Source: JARIHD01 sp964610985
GTDB lineage: Bacteria; Patescibacteriota; Saccharimonadia; Saccharimonadales; UBA4665
Assembly (NCBI GenBank): GCA_964610985.1
Contig: CAZSZJ010000025.1
Location: 1-18,662 of the forward strand
Reading direction: 5' to 3'
Length of the DNA: 18,662 bases
This document shows, in pieces, positions 1 through 7,385 of this stretch. Position 1 is the first letter of the stretch. Every line of letters begins with the position of its first letter. The position numbers and the translations under genes were made by a program. The notes under the pieces were generated by a model. That model saw only the letters and a program-made list of their open reading frames with translations. It made no database searches and was not told the DNA's origin.

Positions 1-61
1 ACTTGAACCCAGGACACTCTGCTTAAGAGGCAGATGCTCTAACCAACTGAGCTATTGGCCC
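1..61 (-). tRNA. tRNA-Lys (anticodon CTT), 3' end cut by window edge
   Basis: On the minus strand the acceptor 5' half GGGCCAA (61-55), the D arm GCTC...GAGC and the anticodon arm TCTGC-CTCTTAA-GCAGA are present. The loop places CTT at positions 34-36, so this is a lysine tRNA reading AAG. The T arm begins (CTGGG-TTCAAGT) and is cut off by the start of the window, so the 3' acceptor strand and CCA status cannot be seen. Its own promoter lies at 77-105. Confidence 0.95.
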
Positions 62-76
62 GACTAACAGGGTAAA

Positions 77-105
77 ACTATAACAAAAATTGCATTCATT
101 GTAAA
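77..105 (-). promoter_or_regulatory. Promoter of tRNA-Lys
   Basis: Minus strand: -35 TTTACA (105-100), a 17-nt spacer, and -10 TATAGT (82-77) with an upstream TGT giving an extended -10. The predicted transcription start is about 9 nt before the tRNA 5' end. A 6-bp inverted repeat CAGGGT (68-73) / ACCCTG (105-110) brackets the promoter; it may be coincidence. Confidence 0.75.
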
Positions 106-138
106 CCCTGAAAGATTTACTCGCCCCTGTTAATACTG

Positions 139-738
139 TTAGCGACTTTGCAGTGCATCCATAGCAATGCCCAGCGCTACCAATGCTCGCCAGTCAATCT
201 CGGCCTCAAGCTCGCCTTCGGCACGCAGTAGGTAGTGGTCGCGAAAGAGCGTCGTCTTTTCGTAGGTGCTGATCGTGGTTTCACTGTTCGGCCGCGTAAA
301 ATCGAAATGATAGCGTAAAAAGAACGGTAGGTCGCTGAGGTATGGCAAAAATCCCCAAATCCGGCGGAAGATGGCCAAGGGCAGGCTGCGCTCGCGGGCC
401 ACAAAAACCGGTTCATCCTCACGCCCCGGCACAAAAAGATTCCAGGTACTGCGTAGCAATGACGCCTTAAACGCTTTGCCAAAAACGCCAATCACGTTGC
501 CATTCGCATCCAGCACGTCATACCGGGCGCCCAGGTCAATCACCTTGCGCGCCTGCACGCTAAATAGCACGGTTTGCCGCGTTTCATCGGTAAAAATGTC
601 AAAATGTTCTCTAAATGCAAAGCGTTTTTGATGCGCAAACCCAATCAGTTCGCCCTTGCCGCCAGCATTGTCGGCCGTAAACACGCGGTACTGGTTGGCA
701 AACGGCGTAATCTTTTGTTCGATAATAAATGCTTTCAT
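139..738 (-). CDS. LURP-one-related / tubby-C-terminal-like beta-barrel protein
   Basis: The 199-residue product looks like a LURP-one-related (LOR) or scramblase-type member of the tubby-like C-terminal superfamily. It has alternating beta strands with typical phrases: 'DIFTDETRQTVLFSVQAR' early, then 'YDVLDANGNVIGVFGK', and a basic 'FKASLLRSTWNLF' turn. A hydrophobic stretch near residues 125-145 (FRRIWGFLPYLSDLPFFLRY) interrupts the barrel, as in phospholipid-binding relatives. The biochemical role in bacteria is unknown; membrane-lipid binding is only a family-based guess. The first ATG is favoured because an extended -10 (TGC-TACACT) lies 8 nt upstream and no Shine-Dalgarno is visible. 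It is the last gene of a minus-strand run that leads towards tRNA-Lys, and no terminator is seen between them. Confidence 0.65.
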   Translation of the reverse strand: MKAFIIEQKITPFANQYRVFTADNAGGKGELIGFAHQKRFAFREHFDIFTDETRQTVLFSVQARKVIDLGARYDVLDANGNVIGVFGKAFKASLLRSTWNLFVPGREDEPVFVARERSLPLAIFRRIWGFLPYLSDLPFFLRYHFDFTRPNSETTISTYEKTTLFRDHYLLRAEGELEAEIDWRALVALGIAMDALQSR

Positions 739-746
739 ATCTGCTC

Positions 747-755
747 AGTGTAGCA
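747..755 (-). promoter_or_regulatory. Extended -10 for the LURP-one-like gene (leaderless start)
   Basis: On the minus strand TGC-TACACT (755-747) ends 8 nt before the ATG at 738. That spacing puts the transcription start at or next to the start codon. The -35 is weak. No SD sequence lies between. Confidence 0.5.
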
Positions 756-761
756 TAGCCG

Positions 762-1337
762 TTACTCTAGTTCGGAAAGTTGGTAATTTACGTTGTATTC
801 ATAATCTGGCAACAAAGAGAGTTCGATTGAACTTTTGGTAGCCTCTTGTCCGAGAATCTGTGCCTGTATTCCCCAATACTCTAGTTGGTCTGCGGCAACG
901 CGGCAAAACTCACTGGTGATACCTTCCGCCGAGACGCCACCATTAACCTTCCAGTTATTTGGCTCTGTTGCCGCCGCGATGTCATATTGAAAGACGCTGC
1001 GTACCCATGGCTCTGCTGGCTCGGTGTCTGCATCGAATACCCCTTCGCCTATGTGGACCGTTATCATACCGCATGGGAGAAAAGTGCGATTATTGGCCTT
1101 ATAAAGCGCCTCCACTCCATAGGACAAAAATTTTTCAACGACCACTGAACGAAGAATTCCGCTTGCAAGGGGAGAAACAAAAGTTCGACACTTTGCGACA
1201 GGATGATACGGTTCAAGCCCTCCTGTGCCTGCGAAAGGCCTAAACAACTGGTGGTGTTCGGCGCTTATCGACGGGGATTGGGCGGTGAGCCGCAGTGTAT
1301 GATCGAATGCTTCACGCGATTGTGTTTGGCTCAACAT
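762..1337 (-). CDS. Protein of unknown function, paralogue of the upstream gene
   Basis: The 191-residue protein is not recognised as any known family. It aligns by eye along its length with the gene immediately upstream (1358-1897). Shared features are an N-terminal helix 'LTAQSP...LFRPFA..GGLEPYHP' (upstream copy 'LTTDQAP...LFKEFARDGKLESDSP'), a central 'LYK' strand, a 'DTEP' or 'ADEP' turn, and a C-terminal signature 'LEYWGIQAQ ... YNVNYQLSELE' (upstream 'LMQWGIRPH ... YINYQLAAL'). There is no signal peptide and no clear TM segment, so it is probably cytoplasmic. The copies are strongly diverged, so the duplication is old. Only 20 nt separates it from the upstream copy. The sequence before the ATG contains TGG-TTAGAT 8 nt upstream, which could be a weak leaderless promoter, but co-transcription is equally possible. 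Confidence 0.7.
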   Translation of the reverse strand: MLSQTQSREAFDHTLRLTAQSPSISAEHHQLFRPFAGTGGLEPYHPVAKCRTFVSPLASGILRSVVVEKFLSYGVEALYKANNRTFLPCGMITVHIGEGVFDADTEPAEPWVRSVFQYDIAAATEPNNWKVNGGVSAEGITSEFCRVAADQLEYWGIQAQILGQEATKSSIELSLLPDYEYNVNYQLSELE

Positions 1338-1357
1338 ATTACTCTATCTAACCAAAC

Positions 1358-1897
1358 TCAGGTCAACGCTGCAAGCTGATAATTGATATATTTGACCACA
1401 TTGGCGCGGGCAGTAAAGCGGACGGGTGTTTCACGGAAGTGTGGGCGAATGCCCCACTGCATTAACTCTGAACCGCCATATCGGGCAAGCGTAGGATGTA
1501 GCATCCCGCCTGATAGGTTCGTATGTAATTGGGGCTCATCTGCGGTTGTTAAGGCAAATATTGCGCCAAGAAACGGAATATCGGTGGATTTCACGGCCTC
1601 AAGAGGCTTGTACAAAACGCCGACCGACACTAGGCCTATCAGGCCATCAACTTCCGTACCGATGCTTACTTTTTGAGTTTCCTCGTTCAAAAGATCCAGC
1701 GTAATTACACGAGTGCAGAGCCCGCCAATTTGTCCGCCTAGCATGCGCCGCCGGCCGATAGGAGAATCACTTTCTAGCTTGCCATCTCGGGCGAACTCCT
1801 TAAATAGTGGCAACTCGTGAGGGTAAAGGGGCGCTTGGTCTGTGGTGAGACGCTCCAGGTGCTGTAGTGCCATTTGCAGATCCGGATTTTCGATCAT
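1358..1897 (-). CDS. Protein of unknown function, paralogue of the downstream gene
   Basis: The 179-residue protein belongs to the same unrecognised family as 762-1337, and the two form a head-to-tail pair. Visible features are an N-terminal helical part (residues 1-45), a beta-rich centre (about 50-125), and a conserved tail with W-G-I followed about 20 residues later by YINYQL. No catalytic motif, signal peptide or membrane segment was found. It is divergent from folD, with 46 nt between the two start codons; the two promoters must face away from each other inside that gap. The start is supported by an extended -10 (TGG-TAAGAT) 7 nt upstream and the absence of a Shine-Dalgarno. Confidence 0.7.
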   Translation of the reverse strand: MIENPDLQMALQHLERLTTDQAPLYPHELPLFKEFARDGKLESDSPIGRRRMLGGQIGGLCTRVITLDLLNEETQKVSIGTEVDGLIGLVSVGVLYKPLEAVKSTDIPFLGAIFALTTADEPQLHTNLSGGMLHPTLARYGGSELMQWGIRPHFRETPVRFTARANVVKYINYQLAALT

Positions 1898-1904
1898 ATC
1901 TGTT

Positions 1905-1913
1905 ATCTTACCA
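1905..1913 (-). promoter_or_regulatory. Extended -10 for the 1358-1897 gene (leaderless start)
   Basis: Minus strand TGG-TAAGAT (1913-1905) ends 7 nt before the ATG at 1897, which predicts a transcript beginning at the start codon. The -35 region is poorly matched (TAACA-like). Confidence 0.45.
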
Positions 1914-1937
1914 GACGCTTCGCTAATCTGTTACAAT
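1908..1937 (+). promoter_or_regulatory. folD promoter (leaderless start)
   Basis: -35 TTACCA (1908-1913), an 18-nt spacer, TGT then -10 TACAAT (1932-1937). The ATG follows after only 6 nt, so the mRNA should start at about the first codon. It overlaps the divergent promoter of the 1358-1897 gene. Confidence 0.6.
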
Positions 1938-1943
1938 GCTGTC

Positions 1944-2756
1944 ATGAAATTACTAAACGGCCGAGAGCTCGCTGAGTTCATTCAGGAGCGTCAGTCGCAC
2001 CAGGTGCGTGCTTTGCGCCAAACCCTCGGTGTCGAGCCTAAGCTGGCCATTGTGGTGACTATCGAGCATCCCACCATCAACGTCTACATGCGCATGAAAA
2101 AACGCTACGGCGATGACATTTTGGTCGAAACCGAGATCCACCGCGTGTCGCAGGCCGAAGCGCCGGAGACTATCAAAGCTTTGAACGCCGATCCGTCCGT
2201 GCATGGCATTATTGTACAGCTACCTCTGGAAAACCCAGCCGAAACGGATGCCATTGTCGACCTTGTGGCTCCCGAAAAAGACGTTGACGCCCTCGGCAAA
2301 GACGCCGTTTTTGAGCCTGCTACACCCATGGCTATCTTGTGGCTGCTTGCCGGTTATAACATCGATTTTCGGGGCAAAAAAGTGCTCTTGGTAGGACGCG
2401 GCAAACTCGTCGGCGCCCCCCTCGAGCGAATGCTGCAAGCTTCTGGCGTAGACGTTTCGGTAGCCGACCGCGAAACCGCAGACCTGAGGGCCGCCACTCT
2501 AGAAGCCGACATTATTATTACCGCCACAGGTAGTCCTGCAATACTGTATCCTGACATGCTCAAACAGGGAGCGGTTGTAGTAGATGCCGGCGTCGCAGGC
2601 GAAGAAGGCAAGACCGTCGGCGACGTTGCGCCATCTGTTTACGACCGCGACGACCTAATCATCACGCCCCCAAAGGGTGGCGTCGGTCCACTCACCGTCT
2701 GCGCCCTCTTCGATAACGTCATCCGCGCCGCGCGTCAAATGGCCGAAAATGGATAA
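1944..2756 (+). CDS. folD: Bifunctional methylene-THF dehydrogenase / methenyl-THF cyclohydrolase
   Basis: The 270-residue FolD interconverts 5,10-methylene-THF, 5,10-methenyl-THF and 10-formyl-THF with NADP in cytoplasmic one-carbon metabolism. The N-terminal catalytic domain has Tyr48 and Lys52 (YxxxK motif), the VQLPL motif with Gln92, and EKDVD (111-115). The Rossmann half contains 'GRGKLVGAP', and the C-terminal 'TPPKGGVGPLTV' is the second FolD signature. Several usually fixed positions differ: PATPMA in place of PCTPxG, GRGKLVG in place of GRSxIVG, and TPPKGG in place of TPVPGG. The catalytic Lys and Asp positions are kept, so activity is plausible. The frame is open further upstream, but the start at 1944 gives the normal FolD N-terminus and fits the -10 six nt upstream. 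Length is slightly below the usual 280-290. Confidence 0.93.
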   Translation: MKLLNGRELAEFIQERQSHQVRALRQTLGVEPKLAIVVTIEHPTINVYMRMKKRYGDDILVETEIHRVSQAEAPETIKALNADPSVHGIIVQLPLENPAETDAIVDLVAPEKDVDALGKDAVFEPATPMAILWLLAGYNIDFRGKKVLLVGRGKLVGAPLERMLQASGVDVSVADRETADLRAATLEADIIITATGSPAILYPDMLKQGAVVVDAGVAGEEGKTVGDVAPSVYDRDDLIITPPKGGVGPLTVCALFDNVIRAARQMAENG

Positions 2757-2805
2757 TAGAACAAATCGTCGCTGGACGTGCAGCTGTCCTCCAGTCTGAA
2801 CCGAC

Positions 2806-2846
2806 TATAATAAAACGACTCTAAAGGGTAGTCGACGAAAGGTGGG
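2806..2846 (+). promoter_or_regulatory. Promoter -10 and Shine-Dalgarno of the alpha/beta hydrolase gene
   Basis: A perfect TATAAT lies at 2806-2811 with a poor -35. A Shine-Dalgarno AAAGGTGGG (2838-2846) sits 5 nt before the ATG at 2852. Unlike folD and murD next door, this gene has an ordinary leadered mRNA of about 34 nt. Confidence 0.65.
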
Positions 2847-2851
2847 TAGCC

Positions 2852-3697
2852 ATGTCCAAAACCTATTACCAGTCCAAACACCGCGACGTGTTATTTTTCG
2901 ACGAACCACCCGACGCTGCCGAATACTTTGAGCATGATTTTGGTAACTATAAGCTTGAGGGTCGCGTCGCATACAATGAGTCGCACGAAGAACCCCGCAT
3001 ACTTTCGATCCATGGTGCCCGGGCGGACTACTCTAAATCTGACCCGGTAACGCTCGGGCTGCGCGGTCGTGGCCATTCGGTCATGAGTTTTAATATGTCC
3101 GGGCATAGCAAGGCAGGCGTTCTTGAAGCGGGACAGACATCATTGGCTAACAATATTAAAGAGGCCGAGGCCTTTTATGAAACTCTTCAGACTTCATCGC
3201 CCAAGGTGTTGATCGGTTACAGCCTTGGCGCGACACCGGCCCTTAAACTTCTTGAAAATCATAACCAGCAAGTCGACAAGGTCATCCTCTTTTATCCCGG
3301 TATCTACACAACAGAGGCTTACAGATATAACTTTGGCGATGATTTTAAACGGACAATTTCGGAGCCGTTTAGTTACAAACAAAACGACACGATCGATCTG
3401 TTGCGCGCGTTCAAAGGCAAGGTTTTGCTTATTTTGGGTGAGTACGACGGGCTTAACCCACAGGATTATGGCAAGCCGGCAGGCGGTTCGGCAGGAGAAG
3501 TCGAGATTGACGGTAAAAAGTACTATAGTCCCATTCCGAAAGAAGTCATTGATATGATCGCCGAGACGGTGCCGTCTGGGCGATTAACTTTTATTCGAGT
3601 ACCAGGCTGTGACCATGCGATGATGATGTGGATGCGCCAGAATCCCGACCAGGCCGAAAAACTATTGGCTCAGATTGATACATTTCTGAAGAGCTAG
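2852..3697 (+). CDS. Alpha/beta hydrolase
   Basis: The 281-residue protein has the alpha/beta-hydrolase fold. The oxyanion strand 'LSIHGARAD' (about 51-59) is followed by the nucleophile elbow G-Y-S124-L-G. The acid is probably Asp199 in 'LGEYDG', and the catalytic His255 lies in 'PGCDHAMM'. An N-terminal addition of about 45 residues precedes the core. There is no signal peptide, so it is probably cytoplasmic. The substrate is unknown; the family includes esterases, lipases and peptidases, and no lid or acceptor motif narrows it. The start is fixed by a good Shine-Dalgarno. The gene stands alone downstream of folD, and its TAG stop abuts the stop codon of the convergent murD. Confidence 0.85.
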   Translation: MSKTYYQSKHRDVLFFDEPPDAAEYFEHDFGNYKLEGRVAYNESHEEPRILSIHGARADYSKSDPVTLGLRGRGHSVMSFNMSGHSKAGVLEAGQTSLANNIKEAEAFYETLQTSSPKVLIGYSLGATPALKLLENHNQQVDKVILFYPGIYTTEAYRYNFGDDFKRTISEPFSYKQNDTIDLLRAFKGKVLLILGEYDGLNPQDYGKPAGGSAGEVEIDGKKYYSPIPKEVIDMIAETVPSGRLTFIRVPGCDHAMMMWMRQNPDQAEKLLAQIDTFLKS

Positions 3698-4990
3698 TTA
3701 CAATGCACCGACGGCTAGTTTGAACTGATATCCACGGTCTTTGTAATCTTTGAACAATCCAAAACTGGCGCAGCCCGGTGACAGTAGCACGACATCGCCT
3801 TTTTGAGCGTGTTCGCTGGCGGCTTTTACTATGTCCGGCATGCTTACGCCGCCACGACTGAATTTTCCGTAGCCTGCAGTGCGGAGTTCTCCTTCGATCG
3901 TAGCTGCCGTGTCGCCGACGGTAACTACATGGCGTATATTGCTGCTGGCGACCTTTTCGGCGAGTTCGGTAAACGATATGCCTTTGTCTGAACCGCCCAA
4001 GATCAACACCTTCGGTTCGGTAAATGCTTCGATGGCCACGATGGTTGTTTCGGGCGTGGTGCCAAACGAGTCGTCATAATATTTCACGCCTTCGACATCG
4101 CGTACTAGTTCCAGACGGTGTTCGAGGCCGCTAAACAGCGTCAAAACAGATCGAATGGCCTGCACATCGTTGTCTACTTGCCAAAAAACGGTGGCTGCCG
4201 CGCAGGCATTTTGCCAGTTGTGTTTGCCGATCAGCTTCAGTTCGTCAACATGACAGATTTGCTGATTATCGATCACGATGTGGTCGTCGGCTACATATGC
4301 ACCGGGTTCGGCAAAATAGGTGATCTTTTTGCCGGGGCTGGCACTGGCGATGCGGTGAGAAGTTTCGTTGTCGGCAAAATAAATGGCGACGTCGCTAGGC
4401 AATTGATGGGCAAACAGCTGCGATTTGGCGATTATATAGTCATCCATGCCGCTGTGCCAGTTCAGATGCTCCGGCACGACCATCAGGCAAACGCCGATGT
4501 GCGGCGAACGCTGTAGGTCATACAGCTGAAAGCTGGAAAGTTCCAAAACGACCCAATCGCCCGGTGTGATCTCGGACAAAAAGGTAAGGGGCGAGAGGCC
4601 AATATTGCCGCCCAAAAATACTTTGCGGCCACTGGCCTCGAGCATTTTGGCGACTAGAGTCGAAGTCGTGCCTTTGCCTTTGGTCCCGGTAATACCGATG
4701 ACATTACGGGTCGGGCAGGCGCGCAGAAACTCATTTACCGCAGTGGTGATTTTGAGTTCAATCCCCGGATTGGCCGCAATAATTTTATGAGGGTTGAGTC
4801 CGGCGGTGCGGACCATCATGTCAAACCGCCCCAAATTCTGCAAATAATCGACTCCAAGCTGCGTAATTACGTCCGCTGGCACCTCTAGGGCAGCATTTTC
4901 ATCACATATCGTGATGTTTGCGCCGAGTCTCTTCCAGTATTCGTAATTTGCCTGTCCCTCTACACCGTATCCGACAATCGCCACATTCAT
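3698..4990 (-). CDS. murD: UDP-N-acetylmuramoylalanine--D-glutamate ligase
   Basis: The 430-residue MurD adds D-Glu to UDP-MurNAc-L-Ala in cytoplasmic peptidoglycan synthesis, using ATP. The N-terminal Rossmann domain carries 'IVGYGVEGQ'. The central ATPase domain has the P-loop G102-TKGKGT, 'GGNIG', 'LELSSFQL', and Lys189 as the probable carbamylated lysine ('YIIAKSQLF'); 'GKHNWQNACAA' and 'HRLE' follow. The C-terminal domain has 'DDSFGTTPET', 'LILGGSDKG' and 'LLSPGCASFGLFKDYKDRG'. By comparison with E. coli MurD, the Ser and Phe of this last motif and the Lys of GGSDKG match residues that contact D-Glu, so the D-Glu specificity call is good. The P-loop and the DSFGTT loop (usually DSKATN) are atypical. 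A -10 TACAAT lies 6 nt before the ATG, again suggesting a leaderless mRNA. Confidence 0.95.
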   Translation of the reverse strand: MNVAIVGYGVEGQANYEYWKRLGANITICDENAALEVPADVITQLGVDYLQNLGRFDMMVRTAGLNPHKIIAANPGIELKITTAVNEFLRACPTRNVIGITGTKGKGTTSTLVAKMLEASGRKVFLGGNIGLSPLTFLSEITPGDWVVLELSSFQLYDLQRSPHIGVCLMVVPEHLNWHSGMDDYIIAKSQLFAHQLPSDVAIYFADNETSHRIASASPGKKITYFAEPGAYVADDHIVIDNQQICHVDELKLIGKHNWQNACAAATVFWQVDNDVQAIRSVLTLFSGLEHRLELVRDVEGVKYYDDSFGTTPETTIVAIEAFTEPKVLILGGSDKGISFTELAEKVASSNIRHVVTVGDTAATIEGELRTAGYGKFSRGGVSMPDIVKAASEHAQKGDVVLLSPGCASFGLFKDYKDRGYQFKLAVGAL

Positions 4991-4996
4991 GATTCC

Positions 4997-5025
4997 ATTG
5001 TACCTTTTTACTCAGGCTAACCCAA
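4997..5025 (-). promoter_or_regulatory. murD promoter (leaderless start)
   Basis: Minus strand: TTGGGT, a 17-nt spacer, then TACAAT (5002-4997), which ends 6 nt before the murD ATG at 4990. There is no SD between. The spacing predicts initiation at the start codon. Confidence 0.55.
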
Positions 5026-5036
5026 GCTACGGCGTC

Positions 5037-6194
5037 TTAACTTTTGCCGTGATACATCCTACAGCATTCATCAATCCGGCCAATTGAGCCGCCATACATC
5101 TTTTGTAATGCGTATAGCCGTCTCCGTATACCATCGACGGCTATCTTTGGGATTGGACTCTTTCTCGCTCGGGCTTGATCAAACATGCACTCCACAGTTG
5201 ACTTGATCAGTCCCGGATCGTACCTCGCTCTACTGGCGGATCCGTTGGCGGCCTCTTCCTTCGCCCCGTTAATGAATTCGTCGGCGGCATCAGGTGCAAT
5301 GTCGGTTGTAAATCTCTGCCCCCTATAAGTTTCCCGTGCACTTCTGACCTCAGAGTACTGGGGCGTTTTGCCCTCACTCATATTCTTATAGAATTTTCGG
5401 GGCGAAACCGTTGCTACACCGTTTATGCGGTGGTATTCCACGGAGTGTGTTCTCTCCAGGTCATGTACGAGGTAGTGGGTTTCGCCGATGAAGGCGAAGG
5501 GACTGTGACCGCCCGCAGCAGCGTAGGATGAGGCCCACATCGCTCCATGCGATTCCCATGCCGAATAGTTGCTGTAATATGCGTATGCATCGGCCCACCC
5601 AACTACGCGATCCATGTTGGGTAGACTGCCGCCGCTGTTGGCATGCCTAAGGTAGGGGTCGGCAATTATATGTTCTCCCTGGTGGCTCATAAAGAGCTTT
5701 TCGAGTGCATACATGGTGTTTGATGATAACTTTGATGTGTCCGCGTCACAGTTGGCAAGTACAATATCTTTGATGGTGGGCGCTAAAATGATCTCTGTTT
5801 GTATGGCTGCATTGCCTAAGTCCCGCCGTATTTCCCCCACTGGCGTGCCAGGTTTGTATTCAGTTCGAAAATAAGAGAGTGGCATGTCCGGATGTGCACG
5901 CTGAAAAGAGACGATATCACCTTCCACCTTGTCAAGCTCTCGGCCGTCGCTTGTACTGGGGTCATTGCATGAAATGATGGCACCGAAGCGGCTCATCCTT
6001 CTCTGCTGCATTCTAAGCTGGTGGAGTAGGGGTGTTATCTCCTCTCCGGAAGTGGCGGGTATAAGATCTTGAACCAGACGATCTTGATCTCTGAATGCAG
6101 GCGTGGCATTGAGAACGATGTCGCGCGAAAGATAGGATGTCGAGTCTGGCATCTGGTCAATATATTCAATAATCTGCATTTCAGGAGAGATCAT
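5037..6194 (-). CDS. Putative GT-A-fold (GT2-like) glycosyltransferase
   Basis: The 385-residue protein looks like a diverged nucleotide-sugar glycosyltransferase. After about 68 N-terminal residues come a first Rossmann-like strand 'FGAIISCNDP' (70-79) and 'GEIRRDLGNAA' (120-130), which resembles the R-N segment of GT2 enzymes. The candidate metal/donor-binding triad Asp150-Ala-Asp152 follows ('DIVLANCDADTS'). Downstream 'GGSLPNMDRVVGWADAY' and 'SYAAAGGHSPFAFIGETHYLVHDL' match the acceptor side and a candidate catalytic acid. There are no TM segments, so it is probably a soluble or peripheral enzyme; donor and acceptor are unknown. It follows the 6204-6887 gene after 9 nt with no Shine-Dalgarno, so translation is probably coupled. 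murD lies 46 nt further on. The C-terminal 120 residues are basic and not recognised. Confidence 0.5.
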   Translation of the reverse strand: MISPEMQIIEYIDQMPDSTSYLSRDIVLNATPAFRDQDRLVQDLIPATSGEEITPLLHQLRMQQRRMSRFGAIISCNDPSTSDGRELDKVEGDIVSFQRAHPDMPLSYFRTEYKPGTPVGEIRRDLGNAAIQTEIILAPTIKDIVLANCDADTSKLSSNTMYALEKLFMSHQGEHIIADPYLRHANSGGSLPNMDRVVGWADAYAYYSNYSAWESHGAMWASSYAAAGGHSPFAFIGETHYLVHDLERTHSVEYHRINGVATVSPRKFYKNMSEGKTPQYSEVRSARETYRGQRFTTDIAPDAADEFINGAKEEAANGSASRARYDPGLIKSTVECMFDQARARKSPIPKIAVDGIRRRLYALQKMYGGSIGRIDECCRMYHGKS

Positions 6195-6203
6195 GGAGGG
6201 GGC

Positions 6204-6887
6204 CTAGGAATCGAACGATTCTCGTAAAAAGGCGTATGGATCATAATACGGGTCTCCGTATTGGCTGAACTGTGCGGCGGCTGTGCGGATCCAATCTCCA
6301 TTCACCTCCGATTTATCAGGTTTCTTGTCGAGGATTTCTGCGGCAACCCGCCGCGTTGTGTCGGCATCTGTATGTATAGTGGTAATTACGCCATCTGTTT
6401 CACTGGCTGAAATGGTAATGCTGCCCAGATTGTCGCAAATATTGCGGAACATGGATAGAATGGTGACGTCATTCGTATGGTGGACGGGAGACATATTTTG
6501 GCAGTGCCGCTTAAAGGTAGTACTCTGGCAGATCCCATCCAACACCCCGACGCCTATACTCACCGGTGCATCCGGCTCAAGTTCGATGAATCGCTTTAGG
6601 TAGGCTGAAACGCCAGCTTCGTATGCCCTCGCCTGCTCCGGCGTGTCACCCACCACGTCAAAACCGTAGGCGCTGCTCCAGCCGTAGAAGTCACTGCGGC
6701 TTTCATTGGTAGGATCATCAAGTAAGGTCAGGTCAGGATCGCGTAGATTTATCATTGAGGCGGCGGTTTTTCGCAGCTGAGATGCTATTTCCTCGGGCGC
6801 TTGAGTATTTAAGCTCATAATGAACTCTAAGTGGTGTGGTCTTACTGGAAAAGGTCCACGGTACACAGAAGGAAACTCACGAGACAT
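6204..6887 (-). CDS. Protein of unknown function, upstream partner of the putative glycosyltransferase
   Basis: The 227-residue soluble protein is not recognised. It has a hydrophilic N-terminal half with helices around residues 30-45 and 83-100, a central beta-like part 'VSIGVGVLDGICQSTTF', then 'ITISASETDGVITTIHTDADTTRRVAAEILD', which reads like two strands and a helix. The tail is aromatic and acidic ('YGDPYYDPYAFLRESF'). No signal peptide or TM. The first ATG is chosen because a perfect TATAAT with an upstream TGT lies 8 nt before it. An internal Met24 (EFIMSLNTQ) would give a shorter protein but lacks promoter support. Nine nt separates it from the next gene, so the pair is an operon and probably works together. 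Confidence 0.65.
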   Translation of the reverse strand: MSREFPSVYRGPFPVRPHHLEFIMSLNTQAPEEIASQLRKTAASMINLRDPDLTLLDDPTNESRSDFYGWSSAYGFDVVGDTPEQARAYEAGVSAYLKRFIELEPDAPVSIGVGVLDGICQSTTFKRHCQNMSPVHHTNDVTILSMFRNICDNLGSITISASETDGVITTIHTDADTTRRVAAEILDKKPDKSEVNGDWIRTAAAQFSQYGDPYYDPYAFLRESFDS

Positions 6888-6895
6888 AATAGTAT

Positions 6896-6904
6896 ATTAT
6901 AACA
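6896..6904 (-). promoter_or_regulatory. Extended -10 for the 6204-6887 operon (leaderless start)
   Basis: Minus strand TGT-TATAAT (6904-6896), a consensus extended -10, ends 8 nt before the ATG at 6887. A second TATACT overlaps closer to the start. The -35 is weak, as expected when TGn is present. Confidence 0.65.
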
Positions 6905-6952
6905 TTTTTAGTGATACTACGCATTCGTGCTGTGTGCTGGACTGTCTTGAGA

Positions 6953-7324
6953 TTAACTAGCAAGTTTGAGCTTGACCAGCTCAGCCACCTGGCGCGGTGT
7001 CATGTCGGCCTTCAGGATAATGGCGGTGACGCCCAAGCTCTTTACCTCAGCGGGAATCTCTTGTTCGCCGCGGTTGGTCAAAATGATAACTTTTAGGTCT
7101 TTGCCCCAATCCTTCCCGCGCAGGAGGGCCAGCATCTCTTCACCGGTCATTACGGGCATCATCAGATCCAGCAAAATGATGTTCGGACGCATTTTTTCCA
7201 CGAGTTCCAGGCCAAGCTTGCCGTTTTCGGCGGTTTCAACATCGTAACCTTCGGCTTCAAACTTAATGCGGTACATCTGGGAGATGGCTTGGTCGTCTTC
7301 GATGATAGCAATTTTGGTGGTCAT
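6953..7324 (-). CDS. Single-domain response regulator (CheY-like)
   Basis: The 123-residue protein is a complete receiver domain with no output domain. The acidic pair is in 'IIEDDQ' (Glu9-Asp10-Asp11), the phospho-acceptor is Asp53 in 'LLDLMMP', the conserved Thr is Thr83 in 'ILTN', and the conserved Lys is Lys105. It probably works by protein-protein contact or as a phosphate relay in the cytoplasm. The nearest visible kinase on the window is at 9674-11887, but pairing is not proven. It is a close paralogue of 7386-7772; both share 'LDLMMPVM(T/S)G.EMLA' and lie head to tail with 61 nt between. A GAGGGATC Shine-Dalgarno precedes the ATG. Confidence 0.92.
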   Translation of the reverse strand: MTTKIAIIEDDQAISQMYRIKFEAEGYDVETAENGKLGLELVEKMRPNIILLDLMMPVMTGEEMLALLRGKDWGKDLKVIILTNRGEQEIPAEVKSLGVTAIILKADMTPRQVAELVKLKLAS

Positions 7325-7385
7325 GATCCCTCGCTTTCTATATTTTTCAGTGTATCACTGTGTATGCAGAACAATAACTATGCCA

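Noticed and set aside
1842..1943. N-terminal extension of folD to an upstream ATG
   Set aside because: The extra 34 residues are Cys/Ser/Arg-rich, antisense to the divergent gene, and unlike FolD; the promoter -10 lies inside it.
2771..2795. Possible terminator hairpin after folD (CTGGAC...GTCCTCCAG)
   Set aside because: Pairing is imperfect and no T-run follows.
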